Assembly (NCBI RefSeq): GCF_011378855.1 | Contig: NZ_WTLB01000006.1 | Location: 53,579-117,578, forward strand | Origin: Pseudoalteromonas sp. Z1A8 | Lineage (GTDB): Bacteria > Pseudomonadota > Gammaproteobacteria > Enterobacterales > Alteromonadaceae | DNA length: 64,000 nucleotides | Direction: 5' to 3' | In this document: piece by piece, positions 35,864 through 46,088 of the stretch | Layout of the letters: each line of letters begins with the position of its first letter | Numbering within the stretch: the stretch's first letter is position 1 | Notes under the pieces: generated by a model | Databases searched by the model: none | Seen by the model: the letters and a program-made list of their open reading frames with translations, nothing else | What the model was told of the DNA's origin: nothing | Program-made: the position numbers and the translations under genes

Positions 35864-36841
35864 ATGAGTCAAAAAATAGTTATTAAAGCAAATGTTAAAC
35901 GCGAACTACAAGAGAGTGTACCAACGGTAAGCTACGAGTGGAATTGGCGTCGTATTGTGAGTATTGCTATGTTGGTATTAATGACCTCTGCAGCAGTTGT
36001 ATATGGCTTAACAACCTCAGCCAGTGCAGAGCAAGGTGAGCATCCAAATGAGCAGGAACAATTTTTAAGCTTTAGCAGTAACGCTCAAAACCAGACAAAC
36101 GTTGAAGTAACGGATGTTGAGCCTGAATCATCAATAAACAACATTCCTAACGAGTCCGCAGAGATAACGCAAACGAGCATTGAACCGTTATTAGCTGCGC
36201 AGAATGAAGTTGAGCAAAGCATATCAAATAATGCACCTGATAAAGTGAATCCAGTAAATAATGATACAGTTTTATTAGCTAGCAACGATATTGTGATTGA
36301 TCAAAGTGAGAGTATTAATACAGAGTTAAACTCAAACCTTGATAATGATGTGCAGGAAGAAACCGAAGAAGCTGAAAATATAGCTGAGCCTGCTGATCAA
36401 GGTGACTTACTTTTAGATCAAAAAAGCGATGATGGTGCATTGAGTGGTACTGAAGGTTTTTCGCCTACAGCACAAGTGGCAAGTGTGGCATTAGGCGCGC
36501 AAATAGACACAGATAAAATTAGCCGTGCGGTACTTACTCGTAAAGTAAGTAAGCGTGAGCCTACTAATGTGTTTGCGGCAGATATTAGGTTAAGTCAGTT
36601 TGATGAAGGGTTATCGTTTTTTAGCGAGATTAAAAACCTTCAAGGGCAGCAAGTTAAACATGTTTGGACGTTTGAAGATGAAACTATGGCTGAAATTACA
36701 CTCAATGTTACTTCGCCTCGCTACAGAACCTACTCAACAAAAAATATTATGGACACACAAACAGGCCACTGGCGTGTTGATGTTGTAGATGAGCAAGGTA
36801 ATTTAATTGCCCAAAAAGAATTTAGAATTTTAGCTGACTAA
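35864..36841 (+). CDS. DUF2914 domain membrane protein
   Basis: A 325-residue protein with a short cytoplasmic start, one transmembrane helix (about 28-48), a long acidic Gln/Asn/Glu-rich disordered region (about 50-210) and a C-terminal beta-rich DUF2914 domain (about 225-325) with LTRKVSKREPTNVF and GHWRVDVVDEQGNLIAQKEF (key part GHWRVDV). The function is unknown. It is 22 nt after the esterase and 25 nt before hemC, so it is part of the same likely operon. Confidence 0.78.
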   Translation: MSQKIVIKANVKRELQESVPTVSYEWNWRRIVSIAMLVLMTSAAVVYGLTTSASAEQGEHPNEQEQFLSFSSNAQNQTNVEVTDVEPESSINNIPNESAEITQTSIEPLLAAQNEVEQSISNNAPDKVNPVNNDTVLLASNDIVIDQSESINTELNSNLDNDVQEETEEAENIAEPADQGDLLLDQKSDDGALSGTEGFSPTAQVASVALGAQIDTDKISRAVLTRKVSKREPTNVFAADIRLSQFDEGLSFFSEIKNLQGQQVKHVWTFEDETMAEITLNVTSPRYRTYSTKNIMDTQTGHWRVDVVDEQGNLIAQKEFRILAD

Positions 36842-36866
36842 ATACAGTAATTAATTGGATACCCTT

Positions 36867-37805
36867 ATGACAGAAAAAACAAAATTAGTACGCATCGCAA
36901 CTCGTAAAAGTGCTTTAGCACTTTGGCAGGCCGAATTTGTAAAAGCTGAACTTGAGCGTTTTCATGCAGATGTACGCGTAGAATTAGTCCCAATGTCGAC
37001 GCAAGGGGATATAATTTTAGATACGCCTTTGGCCAAAATTGGCGGTAAGGGTTTATTTGTTAAAGAGCTTGAGCAAGCCATGTTAGATGGCCGAGCTGAT
37101 ATTGCCGTACATTCTATGAAAGACGTACCAGTAGAGTTCCCAGAAGGATTAGAACTGCATACTATTTGTGAGCGTGAGGATCCACGAGATGCGTTTGTAT
37201 CAAACAATTTTGCTAATTTAAACGCTCTACCACAGGGCGCTATTGTGGGCACTTCGAGTTTGCGCCGTCAGTGCCAAATTAAAGCACTTCGTCCTGATTT
37301 AGATATTCGTGATTTACGCGGTAATGTAAATACGCGTTTAGGTAAGTTAGATGATGGCCAATACGATGCTATTATTTTAGCTGCAGCAGGGCTTATTCGT
37401 TTAGAAATGGAGTCGCGTATTGCCGACTACATTGAGCCAGAAGTGTCATTACCGGCAAATGGTCAAGGCGCAGTAGGTATTGAGTGCCGTATTGATGATG
37501 AAGTAACAAAAGCATTACTTGCACCACTTGAGCATACTCAAACACGTATTCGCGTAAATGCAGAGCGTGCGATGAATCGCCATTTAGAAGGTGGTTGCCA
37601 AGTGCCTATTGGTGCTTATGCATTAGTTGATGGCGAGCAGGTACATTTGCGTGGTTTAGTGGGTGCTGTAGATGGCAGCGAAATTTTACGCGACGAAGTA
37701 ACTGGCCATGTAAATGATGCAGAAAAACTAGGCATTGAGCTTGCTAAAAAATTACTAGCTCAAGGCGCAGACAAAATATTAGCTGAAGTTTATAGAGACG
37801 CATAA
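36867..37805 (+). CDS. hemC: Hydroxymethylbilane synthase (porphobilinogen deaminase)
   Basis: A 312-residue enzyme that joins four porphobilinogens into hydroxymethylbilane for heme and siroheme. Signatures are [22 protein letters not shown] preceded by [21 protein letters not shown] and the dipyrromethane-cofactor Cys244 in [10 protein letters not shown]. The start is ATG 36867 with GGA upstream; a TTG 12 nt earlier is in frame but less likely. Its stop touches the hemD ATG directly. Confidence 0.95.
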   Translation: MTEKTKLVRIATRKSALALWQAEFVKAELERFHADVRVELVPMSTQGDIILDTPLAKIGGKGLFVKELEQAMLDGRADIAVHSMKDVPVEFPEGLELHTICEREDPRDAFVSNNFANLNALPQGAIVGTSSLRRQCQIKALRPDLDIRDLRGNVNTRLGKLDDGQYDAIILAAAGLIRLEMESRIADYIEPEVSLPANGQGAVGIECRIDDEVTKALLAPLEHTQTRIRVNAERAMNRHLEGGCQVPIGAYALVDGEQVHLRGLVGAVDGSEILRDEVTGHVNDAEKLGIELAKKLLAQGADKILAEVYRDA

Positions 37806-39653
37806 ATGACACATATTCTGATAACTCGGCCCGAAGGAAAAGGCGCATCCCTTGCACAGCAATTAGAGCAATCGGGTTATCAGGCGTCTTTGTTTCCGGT
37901 ATTAAAAATAACGCATTTAACACCCTCTAGCACCGAGCTGAGCCCGCTGTTAAATGCGGACAAAATAATATTTATATCGCAAGATGCAGTCAGTGCGCTT
38001 GCGCAACTAAAACCAGATATAAATACAAAAGCGCAGTTTTATGCGGTAGGCCAACAAACAGCCGACACAATATATGAACAATTTGGAGTGCGTGCTGCAT
38101 TGCCTAAATCTAAGCAATATGATTCAGAGGGCTTACTGGCTCTAAAATCACTTGCTCAGGTTGATGGTAGTAATATAGTTTTGGTTAAAGGGCAAGGCGG
38201 TCGCCCAGATATAGCAAAAGTGCTTAAAGAGCGCGGTGCTTTTTTAAATAATTGCATAGTGTACAAACGTGAACCGATAAGTGAATTAGGTGGCAACTGG
38301 ACTGACCACTGGAAAAGCAATAATGTACAAGGTATAGTCATAACAAGTAATGCAGCAGTCGATGCCATTTTTACTCCCCTTGCTGCACCACAACTACAAT
38401 GGTTACAACAGTGCCAATTTTATGTTGCCAGCGAGCGCATTGCCGCATATTTACAGCAACAACAAGTAAGTTTGGCTAATATACATATTGCAGCAGGAGC
38501 TAGCGATGACGCTATGTTTACCTGTATTAATCAGCAAGGTAGCAACATGAGCGAACAGTCAAAGTCAGTTACGGCAGAAAAAGCCACTCCAATAACAGCT
38601 AATACGGCCTCGGTTAAATCAGCTAAACAAGAGCCTGTAGCCGCTAAAAACACCGCAAATAAAAATAAACAAAAGGTTAGCAAAGTCGCAGTGCTTGCAC
38701 TTCTTATTTCGCTAATTGTGGCCTCAGGTGTTGGTTACGAGTTTTATCAAAAATTAAATGCGGGTAAGGCGCAAAACCTGGCCGCGAATGAGTTGAGTGA
38801 ACAAAATAAGTTACTCGCTCAAGAGCTGCAAGCACTTAAGTCAGCACAATCTAATTTGCAGCAAGCGCTATTTAATAGTGAGAAAAAAGTGGCCGCAGCA
38901 CTCAGTGAAAGTGCAACTCAAAATCAGCAAGAGCTAAAAGCAGCTTTGCAAAAAGCGCAGCAACAAGGCTCGTCTTTAAACCCACAAGAAGTAACCAGCT
39001 TACAACGTATGGCTGAGTTTAAACTATGGGCTGAAAAGGATTACCAAGGCACTAGTGCTGTTTTAAAGCGCTTAGATGCACTACTTAGCGAGCACCCAGG
39101 AACAGTTGAAGTTCGCCAAGCTATTATGCAAGACATACAGACACTTGATAGCCTCAAACCTATAGCAACAGAAGCTATTTATTTACAGCTAAATAGTGTG
39201 CTAAGCAGTATTGATGACTTAGTTTTTAACGCAGTAAATATTCCTGAAGAAGCGTCACAGGTTGACGAAAATGCGTTGAGTGAAGATGTAAGTGATTGGC
39301 AGCAAAATTTAAGTAATAGTTGGAATCAGATAGTCGATAGCTTTATTACCATTCGCCAGCATGAAGGTGTTGCTATTGAGCCGCTGTTAACCGATCAAGA
39401 GCGCCACTTAATTAACCAGCGCATTAAACTTAACTTAACTCAAGCGCAAGACGCGTTAATAAGTAAGCAAGCCAGTATTTATTTTAATGCCTTAGGTGAA
39501 GCTAAACGTTTAGTTACTGAATATTTTAAACAAGATGATGATGCAACTAAGTCAGTAGTTAACGCGTTAGTAAAACTTGAAAAAGAGCAGCTTAACTTTA
39601 ATCCAAAAGTAACCTTAAATAGCACACAAAAGGTTAAGGAGTGGGCGCAATGA
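37806..39653 (+). CDS. hemD: Fused uroporphyrinogen-III synthase (HemD) / HemX membrane protein
   Basis: A 615-residue fusion. Residues 1-245 are HemD, which closes hydroxymethylbilane to uroporphyrinogen III (ILITRPEGKGASL at the start, IVITSNAAVDAIF, YVASERIA). Residues 248-615 are HemX: a Lys/Ala-rich linker, one helix (about 297-314), a coiled coil with Gln-rich repeats (about 325-400) and a helical C-terminal region. E. coli has separate hemD and hemX. In-frame ATG 38547 at the junction has AAGGT upstream, so HemX may also be made alone. The stop overlaps the hemY start (ATGA). Confidence 0.92.
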   Translation: MTHILITRPEGKGASLAQQLEQSGYQASLFPVLKITHLTPSSTELSPLLNADKIIFISQDAVSALAQLKPDINTKAQFYAVGQQTADTIYEQFGVRAALPKSKQYDSEGLLALKSLAQVDGSNIVLVKGQGGRPDIAKVLKERGAFLNNCIVYKREPISELGGNWTDHWKSNNVQGIVITSNAAVDAIFTPLAAPQLQWLQQCQFYVASERIAAYLQQQQVSLANIHIAAGASDDAMFTCINQQGSNMSEQSKSVTAEKATPITANTASVKSAKQEPVAAKNTANKNKQKVSKVAVLALLISLIVASGVGYEFYQKLNAGKAQNLAANELSEQNKLLAQELQALKSAQSNLQQALFNSEKKVAAALSESATQNQQELKAALQKAQQQGSSLNPQEVTSLQRMAEFKLWAEKDYQGTSAVLKRLDALLSEHPGTVEVRQAIMQDIQTLDSLKPIATEAIYLQLNSVLSSIDDLVFNAVNIPEEASQVDENALSEDVSDWQQNLSNSWNQIVDSFITIRQHEGVAIEPLLTDQERHLINQRIKLNLTQAQDALISKQASIYFNALGEAKRLVTEYFKQDDDATKSVVNALVKLEKEQLNFNPKVTLNSTQKVKEWAQ

Positions 39654-40759
39654 TAGGGCTAATTATTTTAATTGTAGCTATTGTTGTTGTACTGGCGGTT
39701 ACTCCATTTGTACTAGATGAAAAAGGCTACGTGCTTATTTCATTTAACAATACAACGATAGAAGGCACGATAGTCTCGTTTTGTATAATGGCGGCCATTA
39801 CCGCTATTGTTTTATATTTAACATATAAATTAATTCGCTACTTATTATCGATTTATCATAATACTAAACATGGCTTTTTTGCACGTAGCCAAGAGCGTAA
39901 ACAAGCAGCGATTGAACAGGCATTGTGGAGTGCTATTAACGATGATTATGAGCATGTAGAGCAGGCTCTATCGGGTAATAGTGTGCCAAGTAAGTTTGAA
40001 GATATACGCTTAGCATTACTTGCAAAAGCAGCGCTTGCTAATAATCAAGCAGATAAAGCACTTGAGCGTTTATTTGAAATAAGCCCAGAGCATCAATTAA
40101 AAGTAGCAAAGCTATGGTTGGCAAGTGGCGACAGTAGCGCGATTGAATCACAAATGCGTATTAGTGCAGAAGCTAAAAAAGCCACCAATCTTGAGTTGAA
40201 ACTTTACGCAGAAGCTTTAGTGCAGCAACAACACTTTAGTGCGCTGGAAGACTTTTTGCCGCGTTTATTACGCAAAAAAGCACTTACTGATGCACAGTGG
40301 ACGCAGTTATTTAGTGCCTACTTTAATGCGTTAGATGCAGACAATCTGAGTGAGAAATATAAACAGCTACCGAAAAAACTGCAAGTTCATGCCCACACCG
40401 CATATTTAATGCAAATGGCGCAAGCAGGTCAACTGGCTGTTATTGAAGGTGACCTAATTAAAATGGTTAAACACAATGAGCAGCATGCGCAACTGGCTAA
40501 TATATTAAGTAAAGCGACGTCTGCTGATGCAGCTAAACTGCAAGTAAGCATTCAAGATCGTCTTAAAAAGGATGATTCAAATAACTCATTATTACTTGCA
40601 TTGGCTTGCCTGGCTAACGCGCAAGGTGATTATGACTTAGCAGCTAGAATTTTTGATAAAGCACTGAATATGGAAAATAAAAAGCAGTTTTCTGAACAAG
40701 CAGCTTTAAGTTATAAAAATAGTGCGCAGGCAGAAAAGGCGCTCGTTTTATATCAATAA
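39650..40759 (+). CDS. hemY: HemY family membrane protein
   Basis: A 369-residue protein with two N-terminal helices (about 2-22 and 40-62) joined by the HemY-typical KGYVLISFNNTTIEGTI, then a TPR-like helical cytoplasmic or periplasmic region. In gammaproteobacteria hemY ends the hemCDXY operon; it is not the coproporphyrinogen oxidase of the same name in Bacillus, and its role is unclear. The start ATG 39650 overlaps the hemDX stop and has AAGGAG upstream, preferred over the GTG at 39641. Confidence 0.88.
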   Translation: MIGLIILIVAIVVVLAVTPFVLDEKGYVLISFNNTTIEGTIVSFCIMAAITAIVLYLTYKLIRYLLSIYHNTKHGFFARSQERKQAAIEQALWSAINDDYEHVEQALSGNSVPSKFEDIRLALLAKAALANNQADKALERLFEISPEHQLKVAKLWLASGDSSAIESQMRISAEAKKATNLELKLYAEALVQQQHFSALEDFLPRLLRKKALTDAQWTQLFSAYFNALDADNLSEKYKQLPKKLQVHAHTAYLMQMAQAGQLAVIEGDLIKMVKHNEQHAQLANILSKATSADAAKLQVSIQDRLKKDDSNNSLLLALACLANAQGDYDLAARIFDKALNMENKKQFSEQAALSYKNSAQAEKALVLYQ

Positions 40760-40810
40760 ATGACTACACTATAGCTACTTAGCATTTTTTGTAGTTCAGG
40801 AGCACAAGCT

Positions 40811-43498
40811 TTGAGAAAGTTTTTAATATTAACCCTTAGCTTGGCTTGTGCTTATTTTTTTACTGGGTATTTTAGTAACTCACTTCTTGCTATAGATGGC
40901 TATGCGGTCGCCTCTTGGCCGCCCTCAGGAATTGCTTTAGCGAGCTTTTTAATTTGGGGACGTAAGTCATTTGTTGGCCTTATTATTGGTGCTTTTTGTA
41001 CTAACTTAATTCACCTTGATAACACCGTAGATATTCTTCATTTTAATGTGCTTTTACAAGCTATTTGCATCACTTTAGCCTCTGTTTTACAGGCTTGGGT
41101 TGGCCGTCAAATTATAGTAAATGTTATAAAAGCGCCACTGGACCTATCTTCTTTAAAACACAGTATACAGAGCTTAATAGTCGCAGGACCAATATGCTGC
41201 GTTATTGCAGCAGGTGTAGGAACTAGCTTATTAGCATTAAATAATGTGATACCGACCAATGCTATTTTTGATAATTTTATCGCATGGTGGATTGGTGACA
41301 GTATTGGTGTACTTATATTTACACCACTAGTACTGGCAGCTTTTAACTACACGCAAGTACGCCATCGTATGCTGGTGATTTTACCTTCACTATTAATTTA
41401 TATACTGATCAGCGTTAGTTTTTATGGTGCTGCCAGTGTTAAAAAAGAAAAAGACATTCAAAAGCAAGAAGCCAAAGTACTTGCTGTACAAAACGCTATA
41501 AGCCAAAAGCTCGACGGTATTACTGCTCACTTAGGATTACTAGCGGCATATTTTGCTAGTAGTGATGACGTGAATTTTAAAGACTTCAAACAATTTACTT
41601 CAAAACAGTTGGACTACAGCCAAGAAATTTTAGCGTTTGAATGGATACCTTACGTACCAGCAAATAAACTCGTAGATTTTGAAGCTTATGAAAATACAGC
41701 CACAGGCAAACCTTTATACATAAAAGAAAAGTCACTAGGTGGGGGCTGGCAACCAGTAGATACTCGTAGTAATTACTTTCCAGTAAAATATGTGTATCCC
41801 TTAAAAGGTAATGAAGGTGTTTTAGGGTTTGATTTAGCTTCTAGTAAAGTAAGAGGAGCAGCACTTAGCAAAGCGAAAGAGCTTAATGAACTTGCGTTAA
41901 GTGAGCCAATTAATTTAGTCCAAAATACAGCCGAACAGGGTGTACTCTTTTTATATCCTGTTTTTGGAGAGTCGTCTACCGAAGATGATTTTCAAGGTTT
42001 TGTGGCAGCGATTGTCAGCCCTAAACGCTTATCGCAAACACTATTATTTGATCACAACAACTCAATTTCAGCCAGCTTTTTTGATACAACGATATCAGGT
42101 AAAAAACAGCCAATTTATATGGCCGACATAAATAATTCGCAAACGCTTTTTAAAGAGTATCAATTATTAATTGGCAAGCGCATGTGGCAGGTCGAATTAT
42201 ATGAACCAATAGTTAGAACGTCTTGGCTAGTTTATTGGCTTGCACAAATAGTGGGTATGTTATTTGTGTGGTTACTGATTACATTTTTGATTTCGGTTAC
42301 TGGTACAAATATACAAATTCGCGAACAAGTGGCTAAGCAAACACATACTTTACGTAAAGAAAAACAAAAAGCAGATGAAGCGAGTCATATCAAGGGGCAG
42401 TTTTTAGCGAATATGAGCCACGAAGTGCGTACCCCTATTAACGGCATAAAGGGGCTGCATTATTTAGCACTACAGCAAAATGATTGGCAACAAGCCAGAA
42501 GCTACATAGAGCAAGCAGATGGTGCATTAGGTGTTTTACTACGGGTATTAAACGACGTGCTCGACTTTTCAAAAATGGAAGCCGGTAAGCTAGATTTAAT
42601 GCAAGAGCCTATTGATGTAGCGAGTTTAGCTGATGAAATGCTTAACTTACTTCAGTTTGAGGCAGACATTAAATCAATAAAATTAAGCCTCGATTTTGAT
42701 AAAACATCGAATTTGGTGATCAATGCCGACCCCATTCGTTTAAAACAAGTGCTGTTAAACTTGCTCAATAATGCGGTTAAATTTACAGGAGAAGGTGAGA
42801 TAACCCTGAAAATTTGGCAGTCAAAAAAAATGACCTATTTTAGTATTAACGATACGGGTATTGGTATTAGTAGCGAAGCACAAAAGCAGTTATTTAAACC
42901 ATTTGCCCAAGCTGATAGCTCAACCTCTCGTCAATATGGTGGCACGGGCTTAGGGTTAAGTATTTGCAGAAAACTAGTTGAACTAATGGGCGGTGCAATT
43001 GATTTAGTCAGTTATGAAGGTAAGGGCTCTACATTTACATTTAGTTTGCCAATTATTTCGCCTTTACCAAAAGCAGAACAAATTCAGCAGCAATACGACG
43101 AAATAGATGTAAGTACTTTATCATTTACAGACTATAAATTACTTTTAGTAGAAGACAATCCGCTTAATCAGCATGTCGCCAGTGCCATTTTAAAAACCAA
43201 AGGATGTATTGCCGACATCGCCAATGATGGTTTTGAAGCCATAGAAAAGCTAACCGAAAATAGCTACGACATTGTGATTATGGATATTCAGATGCCAAAA
43301 ATGGATGGTCTTCAAGCAACAAAAGTAATTAGAAATGACTTAGGGTTAATTGATTTACCAATAATTGGCTTGTCGGCGAATGCCCATGACGATGATGTTA
43401 AAAAGGCATTGGCCTGTGGAATGAATAGTTATATCACTAAACCTATTGATGCAAATACGCTTTTTAAAACGCTTTGGCATTATTTATCAAATAAATAA
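40811..43498 (+). CDS. MASE1-CHASE hybrid sensor histidine kinase
   Basis: An 895-residue membrane kinase. A MASE1-like sensor of about eight helices (1-205; YAVASWPPSGIALA) is followed by a CHASE-type periplasmic domain (about 225-450; EWIPYV, YPLKGNEGVLGFDL), a final helix (470-492), HisKA with His537 in NMSHEVRTP, HATPase (NLLNNAVKFT, DTGIGI, GGTGLGL) and a receiver with Asp825 in IMDIQMPKMDG. The start is TTG at 40811: AGGAG lies 8 nt upstream and no ATG fits. It follows hemY by 51 nt and may be read from the heme operon. The output partner is unknown. Confidence 0.9.
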   Translation: MRKFLILTLSLACAYFFTGYFSNSLLAIDGYAVASWPPSGIALASFLIWGRKSFVGLIIGAFCTNLIHLDNTVDILHFNVLLQAICITLASVLQAWVGRQIIVNVIKAPLDLSSLKHSIQSLIVAGPICCVIAAGVGTSLLALNNVIPTNAIFDNFIAWWIGDSIGVLIFTPLVLAAFNYTQVRHRMLVILPSLLIYILISVSFYGAASVKKEKDIQKQEAKVLAVQNAISQKLDGITAHLGLLAAYFASSDDVNFKDFKQFTSKQLDYSQEILAFEWIPYVPANKLVDFEAYENTATGKPLYIKEKSLGGGWQPVDTRSNYFPVKYVYPLKGNEGVLGFDLASSKVRGAALSKAKELNELALSEPINLVQNTAEQGVLFLYPVFGESSTEDDFQGFVAAIVSPKRLSQTLLFDHNNSISASFFDTTISGKKQPIYMADINNSQTLFKEYQLLIGKRMWQVELYEPIVRTSWLVYWLAQIVGMLFVWLLITFLISVTGTNIQIREQVAKQTHTLRKEKQKADEASHIKGQFLANMSHEVRTPINGIKGLHYLALQQNDWQQARSYIEQADGALGVLLRVLNDVLDFSKMEAGKLDLMQEPIDVASLADEMLNLLQFEADIKSIKLSLDFDKTSNLVINADPIRLKQVLLNLLNNAVKFTGEGEITLKIWQSKKMTYFSINDTGIGISSEAQKQLFKPFAQADSSTSRQYGGTGLGLSICRKLVELMGGAIDLVSYEGKGSTFTFSLPIISPLPKAEQIQQQYDEIDVSTLSFTDYKLLLVEDNPLNQHVASAILKTKGCIADIANDGFEAIEKLTENSYDIVIMDIQMPKMDGLQATKVIRNDLGLIDLPIIGLSANAHDDDVKKALACGMNSYITKPIDANTLFKTLWHYLSNK

Positions 43499-43624
43499 GT
43501 TACGTTATTTTTTGCACAAAAAGCAGACATATGACCGCTTAAACTTACCGCAAATCATATAGACTTGAAAAATAACTATATCTGCGTATCATGCGCGCAA
43601 ATTTAACTAAACTGGGTTGCTATT

Positions 43625-44626
43625 ATGATAAATAGAAAATTACCTTTGCTAGATATTCACCGTCATTTAGATGGTAATGTACGTGCGCAAACCATATTAG
43701 AACTTGGTCGTCAGTTTAATATAGAGTTACCTGCAGATAACGTTGAGGCACTCATTCCTCATGTTCAAGTTATTGACCCTGAGCCAAACCTTATGGCTTT
43801 TTTACAAAAGTTAGATTGGGGTGTCACTGTACTTGGCGACTACGATGCGTGTAGACGCATAGCGATTGAAAACATTGAAGATGCACAAGCACAAGGCCTT
43901 GATTATGTAGAGCTTCGATTTAGCCCTTACTACATGGCACAAAGCCAAGGTTTACACCCAGAAGGGGTTGTAGAGGCGGTTGTTGATGGTATTAAATCGG
44001 CAACAAAGGGGGCAAATATAAAAGCTAACTTGATTGGTATTTTATCGCGTACTTATGGCGTAAAAACATGCCAAAAAGAGCTTGATGCGTTACTTGCGTT
44101 TAAAAATGATTTAGTGGCTGTTGATTTAGCCGGTGACGAAATTGGTTTTCCGGGTGAGTTATTTGTAGAGCACTTTAAACAAGTACGAAATGCTTATTTA
44201 GCTTCGACTATTCATGCTGGAGAGGCACTTGGTGCCCCAAGTATTTGGCAAGCAATTAATGAGTTAGGTGCGAGCAGAATAGGGCATGGCGTTAAAGCAA
44301 TTGAAGATCCAAAACTAATGGATTACTTACGCGATAACCGTATTGGTATTGAGTCGTGCTTAACAAGTAATATTCAAACTAGCACAGTGAACGACTTAGC
44401 TAAACACCCACTTAAACAGTTTTTAGATCACGGTATTTTAGCGTGTATTAATACTGATGACCCTGCGGTTGAAGGCATTGAAATTGAGTACGAATATACT
44501 GTTGCAGCACCTAAAGCAGGTTTAACACAAGCCGATATGGAAAAAGCCCAAACAAATGCATTAGAAATAGCATTTTTAAGCGATGGTGATAAAAAAGAAC
44601 TTTCAGCACTCGTTAGCGCACGTTAA
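43625..44626 (+). CDS. add: Adenosine deaminase
   Basis: A 333-residue enzyme, the same length as E. coli Add, that deaminates adenosine and deoxyadenosine to the inosines. The zinc site is intact: DIHRHLDGN (His-x-His), STIHAGEA (His) and [10 protein letters not shown] (Asp); ELRFSP and GHGVKAIED also match. It is a single gene followed by a strong bidirectional terminator. Confidence 0.95.
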   Translation: MINRKLPLLDIHRHLDGNVRAQTILELGRQFNIELPADNVEALIPHVQVIDPEPNLMAFLQKLDWGVTVLGDYDACRRIAIENIEDAQAQGLDYVELRFSPYYMAQSQGLHPEGVVEAVVDGIKSATKGANIKANLIGILSRTYGVKTCQKELDALLAFKNDLVAVDLAGDEIGFPGELFVEHFKQVRNAYLASTIHAGEALGAPSIWQAINELGASRIGHGVKAIEDPKLMDYLRDNRIGIESCLTSNIQTSTVNDLAKHPLKQFLDHGILACINTDDPAVEGIEIEYEYTVAAPKAGLTQADMEKAQTNALEIAFLSDGDKKELSALVSAR

Positions 44627-44640
44627 TTTAAGAACATTAA

Positions 44641-44669
44641 AAATGCCGCTTTATATAAGCGGCATTTTT
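44641..44669. terminator. Bidirectional intrinsic terminator between add and the CBS gene
   Basis: AAATGCCGCTT pairs with AAGCGGCATTT, with A and T runs either side. Confidence 0.9.
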
Positions 44670-44686
44670 GTATCTACAGATTGGTA

Positions 44687-45097
44687 TTAGCGTTTTTGGC
44701 AACTTATGTAATTATCGTAAAGTGCTTTAAGTACATCTGTTCGGCTGATCATGCCGATTACTTTAACGCCCTCTACAACAGGGTAGTTTTTTGGTTTTCC
44801 AGGCTGCATTTGCTCTGCTAGTTCAATAATGTTGGTATCGCCGCTGACGGTCACTACCTCTGTTTGCATAAGCTGCGAAACTTTAACCATCCCATCACAA
44901 AAATAACTGCTTTGCGTAAGTGGTTTTAATAGTTCTTGCTCTGATATAAATCCGACTAGACATTTATCTTTATCAAATACAGGTGCGCCAAGTAGTTTAA
45001 ATTTTTGTAGTTCTGCTATGGCTGTCGTCATTTCTGTATCGGGTGTTATATTTGGCAACTTGCGTTGCATAAAATCTTTTACTTTTGTATTTAGCAT
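44687..45097 (-). CDS. CBS-domain protein
   Basis: A 136-residue cytoplasmic protein made of two CBS motifs (about 5-60 and 70-130): TEMTTAIAELQKFKLLGAPV and the second PVVEGVKVIGMISRTDVL. Such stand-alone Bateman modules bind adenine nucleotides and regulate partners; the partner is unknown. The start is set at ATG 45097 with GGGAG upstream; the in-frame extension to 45127 lacks support. Confidence 0.85.
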   Translation of the reverse strand: MLNTKVKDFMQRKLPNITPDTEMTTAIAELQKFKLLGAPVFDKDKCLVGFISEQELLKPLTQSSYFCDGMVKVSQLMQTEVVTVSGDTNIIELAEQMQPGKPKNYPVVEGVKVIGMISRTDVLKALYDNYISCQKR

Positions 45098-45217
45098 TTG
45101 GGTCTCTCCCGCTGATGTTCTATACAAAGTATGGTTTATAGATAGGAATTTAGGAAATTGTTTATATTGATGAGATTGATAGGTTTTAACTATTAAGTAT
45201 TTATTGTTATATAAAAT

Positions 45218-45245
45218 AAAAGCACCGATTAGGTGCCTTTATTTA
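45218..45245 (-). terminator. Probable terminator of the ubiD-fre operon
   Basis: GCACC pairs with GGTGC inside AAA/TTT flanks (one bulge); on the minus strand TTTTATTTT follows. Confidence 0.7.
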
Positions 45246-45265
45246 TAACTGAAAGTAAATTTCAA

Positions 45266-45979
45266 TTATTTGATAAATGCGAATGCATCTGCGTACATGT
45301 TTTCACGTATTGCACCATGAGTAATAAAGTCATCACGGACGATACCTATCATGTCAAAACGACCCGCCATGTAAATATCGTACGGTTCAAGCGATACAAT
45401 ATCTTGCATTACTGCTTTGTGTACATAACCAGTATGACCTTGCCAATTAGCAGAAGGGTTTTCTACCACAGGAATAAACTCAAAGTTTTTGTGGCTATCG
45501 GCCCATGTTTGCATTTCGGTGTGTGCGTATAAAGCAGACTCTTCTTTTACGCCCCAGTAAAACAATACAGGGCGGTCGCATTTAATCTCAGCTAAGTGAT
45601 CAGCCATTGATTTTGCGTATGAAAAACCAGTACCGCCGGCAAGTAAAATAATTGGTCGCTCACATTGTAGGCGCAACTGTGAAATACCCAGTCCGGCTTC
45701 AATGTCTACTAACTGCCCATCATTATGTGCACTTCGTAAATGTTCCAGCGATTGCATTGCATACGAATCGGCACCTGACGCGCCAATATGCAGTTCTATT
45801 GCATCGCACTGTGAAGGGCGGCTAGCTATAGAAAAAGCACGTTTGTCTTTTTCGCCTAACACCAGTTGCATGTATTGGCCAGCTTCAAAGGTCACAGGTT
45901 GTTGTGGCTTTAAAATTACTTTATGAACAAATTCTGTAAGTGGGCTGATAGCTACAACTTCAGCTTTTAATGTTTGCAT
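45266..45979 (-). CDS. fre: NAD(P)H-flavin reductase
   Basis: A 237-residue flavin reductase (E. coli Fre 233). The FAD-binding part has FEAGQYMQLVLGEKDKRAFSIASRP (key KRAFSIASRP), then IELHIGAS, the pyridine-nucleotide site LLAGGTGFSYAKS, FYWGVKEESALY and the end MAGRFDMIGIVRDDF and ADAFAF. It supplies reduced flavin to partners, which in this setting may include the UbiD/UbiX cofactor route. It lies downstream of ubiD, the same order as in E. coli. Confidence 0.93.
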   Translation of the reverse strand: MQTLKAEVVAISPLTEFVHKVILKPQQPVTFEAGQYMQLVLGEKDKRAFSIASRPSQCDAIELHIGASGADSYAMQSLEHLRSAHNDGQLVDIEAGLGISQLRLQCERPIILLAGGTGFSYAKSMADHLAEIKCDRPVLFYWGVKEESALYAHTEMQTWADSHKNFEFIPVVENPSANWQGHTGYVHKAVMQDIVSLEPYDIYMAGRFDMIGIVRDDFITHGAIRENMYADAFAFIK

Positions 45980-46088
45980 TTTTTACCTTTTAGCAGCGCT
46001 TTTAACAGCAGATACGCAATCGAATGAGTCGATTCTAGCATATCCGCAGGGTTATTTTATAGCCTGTTATGTACTTACATATAAGTAC

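Noticed and set aside
44675..44690. TTGGTAT motif near the CBS gene as another repeat copy
   Set aside because: Only seven or eight bases match, with no inner blocks or second end; likely chance.
46071..46088. GTACTTA/TAAGTAC palindrome just after ubiD as its terminator
   Set aside because: AT-rich stem, no T tract and fre continues on the same strand, so termination here is unlikely.
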